Part shown: positions 45,382 through 54,237 of the stretch, one piece after another
How the letters are laid out: each line of letters starts with the position of its first letter
Numbering within the stretch: the stretch's first letter is position 1
Origin: Longilinea arvoryzae
GTDB lineage: Bacteria > Chloroflexota > Anaerolineae > Anaerolineales > Anaerolineaceae
Assembly: GCF_001050235.1 (NCBI RefSeq)
Contig: NZ_DF967972.1
Span: 549,450 to 613,449 of the forward strand
DNA length: 64,000 bases
Direction of reading: 5' to 3'
Notes under the pieces: generated by a model
Told to the model about the DNA's origin: nothing
The model's input: the letters and a program-made list of their open reading frames with translations, nothing else
The model's database searches: none
Program-made: the position numbers and the translations under genes

Positions 45382-45966
45382 TCAGGATGCGCTGCGCCGG
45401 TACCGCACGTACAAGACACCTGTCGGAAGGGGCGACACATCCACCAATGTCAGGTCGACGCACTTTCCTGGCGGGAAAAGCCGCTTGCCGCCACCCAGCA
45501 CGATTGGATAGATGTGCAGATAATAAGCATCCACCAGATCGTTCTGGGCCAGCACCGGGACCAACACGCTGCTCCCATCGACCAGAATGGTCTTGCCGGG
45601 CTTTTGTTTAAGCTGACGGACCGTTTCAACGACGTTATCGCTGATGAGCGTAGAGTTCCGCCAGGCCGAGGCGGATTTCAAAGTGGTGGATACAACGTAC
45701 TTGCGAATGTTGTTCATCGCATCAGCGAATGGATCACCATTGACCGGTTCGAACGCGCCGCCGTGAATCTGCCATGTCTTCCGACCGAGCAAGACTGCAT
45801 CGGCCTGAGAGAATACCTGAAAGAAGTGAGTGCCGATATCATCGTGCCAGTACGGCTGCGTCCAGCCGCCATGCGTAAAACCGCCTTCTGTATCTTCATC
45901 CACGCCACCGGGCGCCTGAATCACGCCATCCAGGCTGATAAATTCAGCAACGATTAGTTCTCTCAA
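45382..45966 (-). CDS. RibD C-terminal-like reductase, copy 2
   Basis: 194 residues. Signatures: [59 protein letters not shown] and HIYPIVLGGGKRLFPPG. Same family as the 31.4-kb gene, NADPH-dependent reductase fold related to dihydrofolate reductase and RibD. The two share layout, but the sequence is clearly diverged, so they arrived separately. GGAAGAAC lies just upstream as ribosome site. Confidence 0.88.
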   Translation of the reverse strand: MRELIVAEFISLDGVIQAPGGVDEDTEGGFTHGGWTQPYWHDDIGTHFFQVFSQADAVLLGRKTWQIHGGAFEPVNGDPFADAMNNIRKYVVSTTLKSASAWRNSTLISDNVVETVRQLKQKPGKTILVDGSSVLVPVLAQNDLVDAYYLHIYPIVLGGGKRLFPPGKCVDLTLVDVSPLPTGVLYVRYRRSAS

Positions 45967-46455
45967 GTTCTTCCTCCTTTTTTAGACAGTGTTAAGATAG
46001 GCGCATCACAACTTATAAGGTTACGAACTCTATTATACGATATAAAAGATAATATTGATATTTTATTTTACATACCCGTACAGTTTATTGGCGTAACCTT
46101 CCCTTTACCTCACTTCACACATAACAAATAATTACGCTACATCCCATCACCGTTTTCTCCATTATCAATTAGGGAGGGTTATATGATGGTAATTTAGAAA
46201 ATCCTTGGCAACCCATCAATTTAAAAATTTTCCCCTATTATCATCTCGTAAGTCGTTGCGATTCTTTTGTTCCTCGCAAACCAAACAGGCTCTCCGTTTC
46301 CGGAGAGCGCCTAATCATCGCCAGAATGGTAGGTAAAGAATGCACACAGATTCCAAGGGCTGACGGGAATTTAATCCCAACCATAAAACCCGGTCTGCGC
46401 ATGGGTTGGCTGCAAGTCGCTCAACAATAATCGCTGCGATTACAAGTGAATCGGC
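45967..46455 (-). repeat. AT-rich spacer with a worn module copy
   Basis: No gene. A TATACG/TATTATACG region lies at 46030-46040. Hairpin GCTCTCCG/CGGAGAGC (46289-46308) is a perfect 8-bp stem. The tail GGGCTGACGGGAATTTAATCCC then AACCATAAAACCC (46347-46390) is a divergent DUF35-like end (K-F-P-S-A-L on the minus strand). Confidence 0.6.
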
Positions 46456-46704
46456 TTATGCGTTTCTGCGGGGCAGTGCTGTGTATATACATTCGACAAA
46501 TCCATAAAATTCCACCATGTAACCGTGAAAGAATATGGCGGTCGATTCAACTATGACCTGACCGTCTTCGGTGATCAATCCAGGTTTGAATTGGATATAG
46601 GCCTCGGGTGAATTCATCTGTGGGGAATTGCAGGAACCAAGCAAGCTACGCAGGTGCTGCTTTGCGACGGCTGTACCAATCATGCCAGTTGATGCGCAGA
46701 TCAA
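46456..46704 (-). pseudogene. C-terminal fragment of an NADPH-dependent FMN reductase
   Basis: 82 residues open, reading GMIGTAVAKQHLRSLLG, then MNSPEAYIQFKPGLITEDGQVIVESTAIFFHGYMVEF. This is the last third of a NADPH-dependent FMN reductase (flavodoxin-like fold): S-x-G-G/M-x-G loop, then the conserved N-S-P-E-A-Y/F. The first two thirds are missing and are replaced by attC-like sequence, so the product cannot bind FMN fully. The apparent ATG start is by chance. Confidence 0.75.
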
Positions 46705-46812
46705 AGCCGATAGTTTGCGCTACCTGCGCTGGGGCGAGTGTTGACAATGCTTGGGAGCAAGAAAAACTCGAGGCCATGCTTCGCGAAATACTAGAAAACG
46801 ACGCGGAATCCT
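46690..46812 (-). other. worn attC-like site joined to the FMN reductase fragment
   Basis: CCGATAGTTTGCGCTACC then TGCGCTGGGGCGAG, CAATGCTTGGGAGCAAGAAA and AACTCGAGGCCATGC align with GCTAACGGCTTGCGTTACC, TGCGTGTGGGCGGG, GATTCTGCTGGGGAGCAG and AACTCGAAGCGAGG of the 42.55-kb site. Both core sites are damaged. Confidence 0.6.
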
Positions 46813-46845
46813 TACAGTCCATCAAACACAATTACAAGTACAACA

Positions 46846-46885
46846 AAAAGCGCCTTCCATTTATTGAAAGGCGTTTTATTTTACT
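46846..46885 (-). terminator. terminator of the DUF35 gene (source-type module hairpin)
   Basis: AAGCGCCTTCC...GAAAGGCGTTTTATTTT; the stem CGCCTT/AAGGCG (46851-46873) has the same sequence type as all module hairpins and stands in the same place, directly after a DUF35 coding end. Confidence 0.8.
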
Positions 46886-46900
46886 ATTATTGCACAGTGT

Positions 46901-47308
46901 CTACTGCGGACCGGCAAGCACCGGCCGGAATTTATATCCATACACCAGCATTCCGCGCTGGTTTCCATCCTCGCGCAATTTTCGCGTCACCATCTCGACC
47001 GGCATGCCGATCTCGACGGACTGCTCGCCCAGGTCGGTGAGCTGGGCGGTGACCACCGGGCCTTCGTCGAGCTTGACCAGCGCAACCGCGTAGGGTGTGG
47101 TGGTCTCGTAGCCGGTGGGGGCGTCATGCATGACGGTGAAGGAATAGATGGTGCCCTTGCCGCTGAAGGCATAGGATTCCTTAGCTTCCTTGCCGCACTC
47201 GGGACAGACGTCGCGCGGGGGGAAGAGCTTGGCGTGGCAGTGCGGGCATTCTTCACCCACCAGGGCATACCGTTGTTTTCGCAAACGCCAGTGGCGCGGA
47301 ATTTCCAT
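46901..47308 (-). CDS. DUF35 OB-fold/zinc-ribbon protein of the thiolase/HMG-CoA synthase complex
   Basis: 135 residues. A rubredoxin-like zinc ribbon C21-x2-C24...C35-x2-C38 is followed by an OB-fold (GTIYSFTVMHDAP, PYAVALVKLDEGPVVTAQL). In Methanothermococcus a DUF35 protein bridges acetoacetyl-CoA thiolase and HMG-CoA synthase and shares the CoA site between them. Here it lies about 250 nt downstream of the thiolase-like and synthase genes on the same strand. Its C-terminus RKLREDGNQRGMLVYGYKFRPVL is the parent-like sequence of the tails scattered over the island. It marks the right border of the island. Confidence 0.92.
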   Translation of the reverse strand: MEIPRHWRLRKQRYALVGEECPHCHAKLFPPRDVCPECGKEAKESYAFSGKGTIYSFTVMHDAPTGYETTTPYAVALVKLDEGPVVTAQLTDLGEQSVEIGMPVEMVTRKLREDGNQRGMLVYGYKFRPVLAGPQ

Positions 47309-47429
47309 GAATTGATTCTCCTTGGATCAGAATAACACAACCAATATAAGGGTCCAACCCTGTCAGGGGCTATCAATATACCGGTAGAGGACTCTCAAAA
47401 GCTATCAAAGAGAGGGGAGGAGGAAGAAA

Positions 47430-47551
47430 ACCACAGAGAGCACAGAGTCCTCAGAGAAGAAAAAATGATTTCGGAAGACAAAGTAGTCTTCATGGTCTTA
47501 TTCTCTTTCCTCTTATCTTCTTCCTCTGCGATCTCTGTGTCCTCTGTGGCT
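47430..47551. repeat. imperfect inverted repeat of the CCACAGAG-CACAGAG type
   Basis: CCACAGAGAGCACAGAG (47432-47448) faces CTCTGTGTCCTCTGTGG (47535-47551). The AGAGAAG/CTTC parts extend the arms, so the whole could fold into a long hairpin between the DUF35 and thiolase-like genes. It belongs to the same general type as the CACGGAGACACGGAG repeats near 49.9-50.5 kb. Confidence 0.65.
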
Positions 47552-47555
47552 ACTC

Positions 47556-48731
47556 TTATCTCTCCAATACGTGGGCAATCGCCGTGGAGGCCGGGCCGCC
47601 CAGGGCAAGCGTCAGGGCGCGCCTGGCGCCGGGGACCTGGTTGGGGCCGGCTTCGCCGCGCAACTGGATGGCAGCCTCGACGATCTGATAGACGCCGGCG
47701 GCGCCGATCGGGAAGCCACGCGCCTTGTTGCCGCCCAGGGTCAGGATGGGCATGCGCCCGTGCAGGCCAAACTCGCCGGCCTGGGCCGGCTTCCAACCCT
47801 CGCCGCGCGGCGCCAGACCGACCGCTTCCAGGCTGATCAGGGCGTAAATCGAGGCGCTGTCCCAGGTCTCGAACAGGTTCATCTCGCCGGGCAGCACACC
47901 CGCCTGCTGGCAGGCAGTGTCCACCGCGCGGCGCACGGCCTCGAAGGCCAGCGGCTCGGGGCGGTCGTGCAGCGCCAGCGTGTCGATCGAGACACCCGAA
48001 CCGGTCACGCGCACGGCACGCTGGCGTTCTTCGGCACTCAACTTCTCGGGCGTGGTCAGCAGCACGGCAGCCGCGCCGTCGGCGTAAGGCGCCAGGTCGT
48101 ACATGTTCAACGGGTCGGCCAGCGCTTCGGCAGACTCGTACACGGCCGGTTTGATGGCCTTGCGATACATGGCATTCGGGTTGCCGGCGCCGTTCTCATG
48201 AGCAATCAGGGCAAAGGGCATCAGCGCGCTGCGCGGCGCGCCGGTTTCGTAGAAATAACGCCGGGCCACCAGTCCGGCCAGGCCGTAAGGGGTCAGCCCC
48301 TGCATGCCTTCATAGTCGGTATCCATCACCTGACTGACGGCGGCCTCGGTTTCGGGGCCGACCATGTCGGTGTATTTTTCAACTCCCAGCACCAGGGCCG
48401 TATCGACCAGGCCGCTGGCCACCGCCAGGTAGCCCGCGTGCATGGCGCCTGCGCCGGAAGCCTCGCCGGCTTCGACGGTATAGGCTTCGATGCCTTCCAG
48501 CCCGCTGTTTCCGGCCACCAGCGCGCCCAGGTTGGCCTGGTGCGACAGGACGGAGGCCAGCAGGTTGCCGATGTAGAGCGCGTCCGGGCGCAAGGCACCC
48601 TGATCAGGGCGCAGGTTGTTGGCATCCTTGCGGGCCGCTGAAATGGCGCGCGCGGCCAGGGTGCGCAGCGAAAGCTCCCAATGTTCACCCACAGGGATCT
48701 GTCCGATCCCGGCAATGACGACTTCGCGCAT
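47556..48731 (-). CDS. thiolase-like protein lacking the catalytic residues
   Basis: 391 residues with a full thiolase fold of the SCP-2/archaeal type (VYQIVEAAIQLRGEAGPNQVPGA, APYADGAAAVLL). The three catalytic spots are changed. The nucleophile Cys is Glu90 (VEAGEASGAG instead of VEAACASG). The HDCF His is Trp290 (FETWDSAS). The GHP His is Phe340 (KARGFPIGAAG). It should not make acetoacetyl-CoA by the known mechanism. It lies 9 nt after the HMG-CoA synthase gene and upstream of DUF35, so it probably has a structural or CoA-passing role in that complex, or uses another chemistry. Confidence 0.88.
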   Translation of the reverse strand: MREVVIAGIGQIPVGEHWELSLRTLAARAISAARKDANNLRPDQGALRPDALYIGNLLASVLSHQANLGALVAGNSGLEGIEAYTVEAGEASGAGAMHAGYLAVASGLVDTALVLGVEKYTDMVGPETEAAVSQVMDTDYEGMQGLTPYGLAGLVARRYFYETGAPRSALMPFALIAHENGAGNPNAMYRKAIKPAVYESAEALADPLNMYDLAPYADGAAAVLLTTPEKLSAEERQRAVRVTGSGVSIDTLALHDRPEPLAFEAVRRAVDTACQQAGVLPGEMNLFETWDSASIYALISLEAVGLAPRGEGWKPAQAGEFGLHGRMPILTLGGNKARGFPIGAAGVYQIVEAAIQLRGEAGPNQVPGARRALTLALGGPASTAIAHVLER

Positions 48732-48740
48732 CGCGGCCTC

Positions 48741-49811
48741 CTATTCCATCATCAGTTTGCCGCGATAGCGCGCGTAGGTTGCATAATCGATCTGCGTGCG
48801 GCGGTTGATGTAATCCGCGGTCTTGGGGGCGGCGTCGCGGTGTTCGGTGATGCGCCCGGTGACGCGCAGCATGAAGGCGTCCGAGCCGGCGCCGGAGCCA
48901 AACGAGACCAGCAGAATGCGATCGCCGGGTTTGGCTACATCCAACACGGCGGTCAGGCCGATCAGGCAGGAGCCGGCGTAGGTGTTGCCAATGACCGGAA
49001 CCAGCAGGCCGGTCTGGATCTGTTCGGGCTTGAAGCCGAGTATCTTGCCGACGCGCTGCGGAAATTTGGTATTGGGCTGGTGAAAGACAGCGTATTCGAA
49101 ATCGTTGGCGGTGACGCCGAGTTCCTGCATCAGGGTCTCAGCGGCCGTGGTGATGTGTTTAAAATAAGCCGGTTCGCCGGTGAAGCGCTGGCCGTGCTCG
49201 GGGTAGTGGGCGTACTGGCGGCGCCAGAAATCGGGCGTGTCGCTGACGAAGGAATAGGAAGCTTCGATGTTGACCGCGGCTTCCTCGGCCGGACCGACGA
49301 TATAGGCAGCTCCGCCGGCGCCGGCGGTGTATTCGAGCGCGTCGCCCGGGCGGCCCTGGGCGGTGTCCATGCCGATGGCCATGGCATACTTCGCCATGCC
49401 CGAGCCGACCAGCCCGACCGCGGCGACCAGCGCCTCGCTGCCGGCCTTGCAGGCAAACTGGAAATCGGCGGATTGAACGTGGCCGGAGGCGCCGATGGCT
49501 TCGGAGACGACCGTGCCGGTGGGTTTGACGGCGTAGGGATGCGATTCGGAGCCGACCCACACGGCGCGCAGCTCAGCGGGGTCGATGGACGCGCGGGCGA
49601 TGGCGTTGCGCGCGGCTTCGATCGACATGGTGATGACGTCCTCGTCCAATCCGGGGACGGCTTTTTCTTTGATCGGCAGGCCGCCCGTGCTGCCCGTCCA
49701 CACCCGGGCGACTTCGGCGGCCGGGATGCGGTAGCGCGGCACGTATGCGCCGTAGCCAATGATGCCAACAGCTCGATCGGGTTTGAGTAAGTGATTGTTA
49801 TCGTTGTTCAT
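48741..49811 (-). CDS. hydroxymethylglutaryl-CoA synthase
   Basis: 356 residues. It condenses acetyl-CoA with acetoacetyl-CoA to HMG-CoA, the entry to the mevalonate pathway. Catalytic Cys121 is in [13 protein letters not shown] and His244 in [25 protein letters not shown] and the C-terminal [15 protein letters not shown] complete the archaeal/bacterial HMGCS pattern. The partner thiolase-like gene starts 9 nt after it. Unlike that partner it has all key residues. Confidence 0.95.
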   Translation of the reverse strand: MNNDNNHLLKPDRAVGIIGYGAYVPRYRIPAAEVARVWTGSTGGLPIKEKAVPGLDEDVITMSIEAARNAIARASIDPAELRAVWVGSESHPYAVKPTGTVVSEAIGASGHVQSADFQFACKAGSEALVAAVGLVGSGMAKYAMAIGMDTAQGRPGDALEYTAGAGGAAYIVGPAEEAAVNIEASYSFVSDTPDFWRRQYAHYPEHGQRFTGEPAYFKHITTAAETLMQELGVTANDFEYAVFHQPNTKFPQRVGKILGFKPEQIQTGLLVPVIGNTYAGSCLIGLTAVLDVAKPGDRILLVSFGSGAGSDAFMLRVTGRITEHRDAAPKTADYINRRTQIDYATYARYRGKLMME

Positions 49812-49847
49812 TTACCATTCCTTTAGCACGGCGGTGGTTTAAGAGGT

Positions 49848-49885
49848 TATCACCACGGAGACACGGAGATCACGGAGAAGAATAA
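49848..49885. repeat. CACGGAG-type dispersed repeat, left copy
   Basis: TCACCACGGAGACACGGAG then ATCACGGAGAAGAA. It lies just downstream of the GxxExxY gene; matching copies in inverted orientation lie upstream of that gene (50315-50545). Confidence 0.85.
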
Positions 49886-49903
49886 GATTTGATAAAGAAA
49901 TTA

Positions 49904-50275
49904 TCATAAGACCTTTCGTACAATACCTTTTGTAAGTACCGCAACGTTAAAATTGATCAATAGACCTACCTTGCATCCTGTGATTTTCAGATAAGTGAGC
50001 AATTGCGCCTCATGAATTGGATGAAGAGCTTCGATGGATTTGATCTCGATGACCACCTTGTTTTCCACGATGAAATCCAACCGTAATCCGCTTTCCAATC
50101 TTACGCCTTTATACTCAACTGGCAAATCCTTCTGTTGCTCGAAATGAATACCGCTTAAATCCAACTCGCGAGCGAGGCAGGCCTGGTAAACGCTTTCGAG
50201 GAGCCCGGGGCCCAATTGTTTGTGGACTTCAATGGCTGCTCCGATGATCTTTTGGGTTAAATCCTCATAAAGCAT
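49904..50275 (-). CDS. GxxExxY protein (PD-(D/E)XK-like)
   Basis: 123 residues from the ATG at 50275 (GGAGG 8 nt upstream); a longer frame would run through repeat sequence. Signature [23 protein letters not shown], from which the family takes its name, then [20 protein letters not shown], a nuclease-like D...E-x-K centre, and [13 protein letters not shown]. Function unknown; the fold suggests DNA or RNA cleavage. It lies between the HMG-CoA synthase and reductase genes, bordered by CACGGAG repeats, and looks inserted into a mevalonate cluster. Confidence 0.88.
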   Translation of the reverse strand: MLYEDLTQKIIGAAIEVHKQLGPGLLESVYQACLARELDLSGIHFEQQKDLPVEYKGVRLESGLRLDFIVENKVVIEIKSIEALHPIHEAQLLTYLKITGCKVGLLINFNVAVLTKGIVRKVL

Positions 50276-50505
50276 TTCTAGCCCCTCCAATTTTTTCTCT
50301 TCCCTCTTTAAAAAATCTTCTCCGTATTCTCCGTACCCTGACGGGCATAATGTCTCCATGGTGATTTCTTTTCCAACTTTGCACCTTAAAGAAATCATGG
50401 ATTTCTTCTTCTCATTTTATGAAATCTTCTCCGTGTACTCTGTGTCTCCGTGGTGATTTCTCTTTCGACATTGTGTCTTAAAGAAATCATGGATTTCTTC
50501 TCTTT

Positions 50506-51819
<1,314 letters not shown>

Positions 51820-51900
51820 AGGTGCTCCTGGTTTCAATCTGAACAAATCTTATCCGGGCAAGTCTGGCAAAAGCTATCAGAAAGAGGTGAGGAGTGAAGA

Positions 51901-51960
51901 GTGATGCGGGATGTATTGATTCGGGATGTGTTGATTCGGTATTCGTTGATTCGGGATGCG
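51901..51960. repeat. four tandem 15-bp units
   Basis: Unit TTGATTCGGGATGTG occurs four times with small changes (first copy worn), 51901-51960. The rest of the 51.82-52.13 kb gap shows a GGCCACGG/CCGTGCCC-rich stretch of dispersed-repeat type and no gene. Confidence 0.75.
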
Positions 51961-52135
51961 TAGGGCCACGGCTATGTGAGAAACCGGTCCGGTTAATCAA
52001 TCCACCTGCCGTGCCCGGAAACGCAACACCCCGACGCAAAGGCACGACCAACACATCGCCGTACCTCAACCAATCGATAATAATATTTTACGCCGCGCTG
52101 GTTCGGGCGCGGCGTAATGGAAGTTTTTGACCTTT

Positions 52136-52822
52136 TTATTCCAGGGTAAAACGATCCCCGGGACGCAAAACGTGCACTTTGGCGTCCGTCGAACGCTCCA
52201 CCTGTTCGGCCCAGGCCAGCGCGTCCTGCCTGATCAGGTCGAAGGTATTGTAATGGATGGGGATGACGTGCTTCGGATGCAGGAACTGGACGGCGCGCAG
52301 CGCGTCGGCCGGTCCCATGGTGAAATTGTCGCCGATGGGGATGACCGCCAGGTCCAGCTCTTCCTCACCGATCAGGCGCATGTCGCCGAACAAACCGGTA
52401 TCGCCGGCCAGGTAAATCTTCTGGCCATCGTTCGTGGTCAGCAGAAAACCGGCCGGGTTGCCGCCGTTGCTGCCGTCGGGTAAAGCCGAGCCGTGCATGG
52501 CCTGGGTCAATTTAAGATAACCGAAGGGATGCTGGTGCCCGCCGCCGATATGCTGCCCGTGGGCGCGCACATCCTGCTTCTTCATCCAGTTGGCGATTTC
52601 GAAATTGCTGATCACCAGCGCATTGCAGCGTTTGGCGATCGAAACCGTATCGCCCAGGTGGTCGCCGTGACCGTGGGTCACCAGGATGAAATCGGCCTGC
52701 GCATCCGCGGCTTTCTGGCTGGCGGCCGGATTGCCGGTGAAAAATGGATCCACAAGGATTTGGTGGCCGCCGCTCAGTAAGCCAAGCGCGGCATGGCCGT
52801 ACCAGGTCAGTTGCGTCGTCAT
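52136..52822 (-). CDS. UPF0173 metal-dependent hydrolase (metallo-beta-lactamase fold)
   Basis: 228 residues. Metal-binding THGHGDHLGD is at about 49-58, then IGGGHQHPFGYLKL, LAGDTGLFGDM (metal-binding Asp) and IPIHYNTFD. Length and motif order match the UPF0173 family, whose members hydrolyse unknown substrates. Its start is 4 nt from the stop of the next membrane protein gene upstream, so the two are cotranscribed. Confidence 0.93.
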   Translation of the reverse strand: MTTQLTWYGHAALGLLSGGHQILVDPFFTGNPAASQKAADAQADFILVTHGHGDHLGDTVSIAKRCNALVISNFEIANWMKKQDVRAHGQHIGGGHQHPFGYLKLTQAMHGSALPDGSNGGNPAGFLLTTNDGQKIYLAGDTGLFGDMRLIGEEELDLAVIPIGDNFTMGPADALRAVQFLHPKHVIPIHYNTFDLIRQDALAWAEQVERSTDAKVHVLRPGDRFTLE

Positions 52823-52826
52823 ACCG

Positions 52827-53339
52827 TCAGGCTGCCTTGCGGAAGGAACGGGCCATCAGCAGCGCGCCGCCCAGGATGAGCAACAGGGGACCGGCGATCT
52901 TGAGCGCCGGACCGCCGAAGAGCGTGCCGAACAGGCCAAACACCAGCACGCTGATCGCCAGCATCCACTGCCCGACCGCCATCGAATCCTTACCCCAACC
53001 GCCGTACCAGGAACCCAGCCACAGACCCAGGCCCACGCCGCCGGGGATAAGCGTCCAGGCGTAAGCCCAGGAAGCCCAGTCGTTGGTCAGCGTATTATAG
53101 AAGAAGATGATGCCCAGCATGAGCATGATGGCGCCGGGGATGAACAATCCGGACAGCCCCTCGCGCGCCTGCGGCCAGACCAGGGGCGGAGCAAAAAAGC
53201 CCAACGCCAGCACCAGGAAGATCATCGGCCAGAGAGCCGTTAGATTGATGCCGGGGATGATATTGAAAAGGAAGAACAACACACCCAACCCGATCAAGAT
53301 CAGGCCTACAACAAGCGAACCACGATTCGTCGGTTTCAT
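52827..53339 (-). CDS. small multi-pass membrane protein
   Basis: 170 residues from the ATG at 53339 (AAAGGAG 6 nt upstream). Five or six hydrophobic segments with Gly-rich turns (LVVGLILIGLGVLFFLFN, LWPMIFLVLALGFFAPP, LFIPGAIMLMLGIIFFY, LIPGGVGLGLWLGSWYG and two more). The pattern, starting with RGSLVVGLILIGLGVLFF, is common in Chloroflexota and like LiaF/DUF5668-type membrane proteins. No enzyme motif. Lies between a phosphatase and the UPF0173 hydrolase in one operon. Confidence 0.85.
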   Translation of the reverse strand: MKPTNRGSLVVGLILIGLGVLFFLFNIIPGINLTALWPMIFLVLALGFFAPPLVWPQAREGLSGLFIPGAIMLMLGIIFFYNTLTNDWASWAYAWTLIPGGVGLGLWLGSWYGGWGKDSMAVGQWMLAISVLVFGLFGTLFGGPALKIAGPLLLILGGALLMARSFRKAA

Positions 53340-53358
53340 GATTACTCCTTTCGATGAA

Positions 53359-53940
53359 TTACAGGAATGTTTTAAGATAACCCGGCAGATGCCCGGAGTC
53401 ATTGTGAGAGACGAGCTGCGTGCGGCCGGTGTGATCGAGGGTGAACTCGGTGATGCCGCAGTTGTAGATCTCCAGGCTGGTCCAGCGTTCGGCGGGCAGG
53501 TCGAGGGCGCGGCAGACCAGATAGCGCAGCAGGTTGCCGTGCGTCACCAGAATTTCGTGCGCGTCCCGGCCGTCGGCGCGGCGGAAGTAACGCGTGAAAG
53601 CCCGTTCAGCGCGATACTGATCGCGGATGATCGCGGACGGGTCGAGATTGGTGAAGGCATCCGCCTGCAGTGGCGGAATGACCGGCACGCACTCGCGCAG
53701 GTCGGGGTCGCAGCGCACGCGCAGCTCAGGGAAGCAGCGCGCCAGCATGGCGGCGGTCTGCTGGGCGCGGCGCATATCGCTGGCATAGATGGCCTGCACC
53801 GGCAGCCCCTGCATACGCCGCGCCGTCCAATCGGCCTGCATTTCACCGGCCGGGGTCAGGCCGCCCTCCAACTCGTCGTCTTCCGGGTTGGCGCGGTCAT
53901 GCTGAGCATGGCGAATGAGGTAAAGGGTGCGGATCGACAT
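53359..53940 (-). CDS. histidine phosphatase family protein
   Basis: 193 residues. Phosphate-binding LYLIRHAQHD (catalytic His) is at 6-15, YASDMRRAQQTA is the second conserved block, and LVTHGNLLRYLV carries the second His. This is the phosphoglycerate-mutase-like histidine phosphatase fold. The substrate, a sugar phosphate or nucleotide, is not clear. It is the first gene of a three-gene operon with the membrane protein and UPF0173 hydrolase, with 19-nt and 4-nt gaps. Confidence 0.92.
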   Translation of the reverse strand: MSIRTLYLIRHAQHDRANPEDDELEGGLTPAGEMQADWTARRMQGLPVQAIYASDMRRAQQTAAMLARCFPELRVRCDPDLRECVPVIPPLQADAFTNLDPSAIIRDQYRAERAFTRYFRRADGRDAHEILVTHGNLLRYLVCRALDLPAERWTSLEIYNCGITEFTLDHTGRTQLVSHNDSGHLPGYLKTFL

Positions 53941-54047
53941 GTTAAAACTAGTCTAACACGCCCGGCCTGGAATGCAAACTGATCGAAGGGATGGATTTAA
54001 TAAAGAAGGGGATGCGTGAATGGGTGAAGCGTGAACCGGAAGAGAGT

Positions 54048-54075
54048 AAACAGGATGGACAGGATGCCCAGGATA
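54048..54075. repeat. ACAGGAT-type repeat, left of the nuclease gene
   Basis: AAACAGGATGGACAGGATG then CCCAGGAT. A similar block in inverted orientation lies on the other side of the PD-(D/E)XK gene at 55514-55546. Confidence 0.7.
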
Positions 54076-54237
54076 CTTAGATTAGAGAGAAAATCCAAGC
54101 GTTGTCGAAAACCCTTCCCTCATTTGCTGGAAAAAATGGGGGGGGGTGTTCGATAATCAATATTGAATTTTATTGCTGGTGTAAAATGATCTTATCTTCC
54201 TAGTAAATTGTGAATTAAATTACCGTGGAAATAAGCA

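Noticed and set aside
46163..46190. GGGAGGG ribosome-like site with ATGATGGTAATTTAG
   Set aside because: A five-codon frame only; may be a cut gene start but nothing more can be shown.
47571..49790. Long plus-strand frames over the thiolase-like and HMG-CoA synthase genes
   Set aside because: Antisense shadows; the minus-strand proteins carry clear family motifs.
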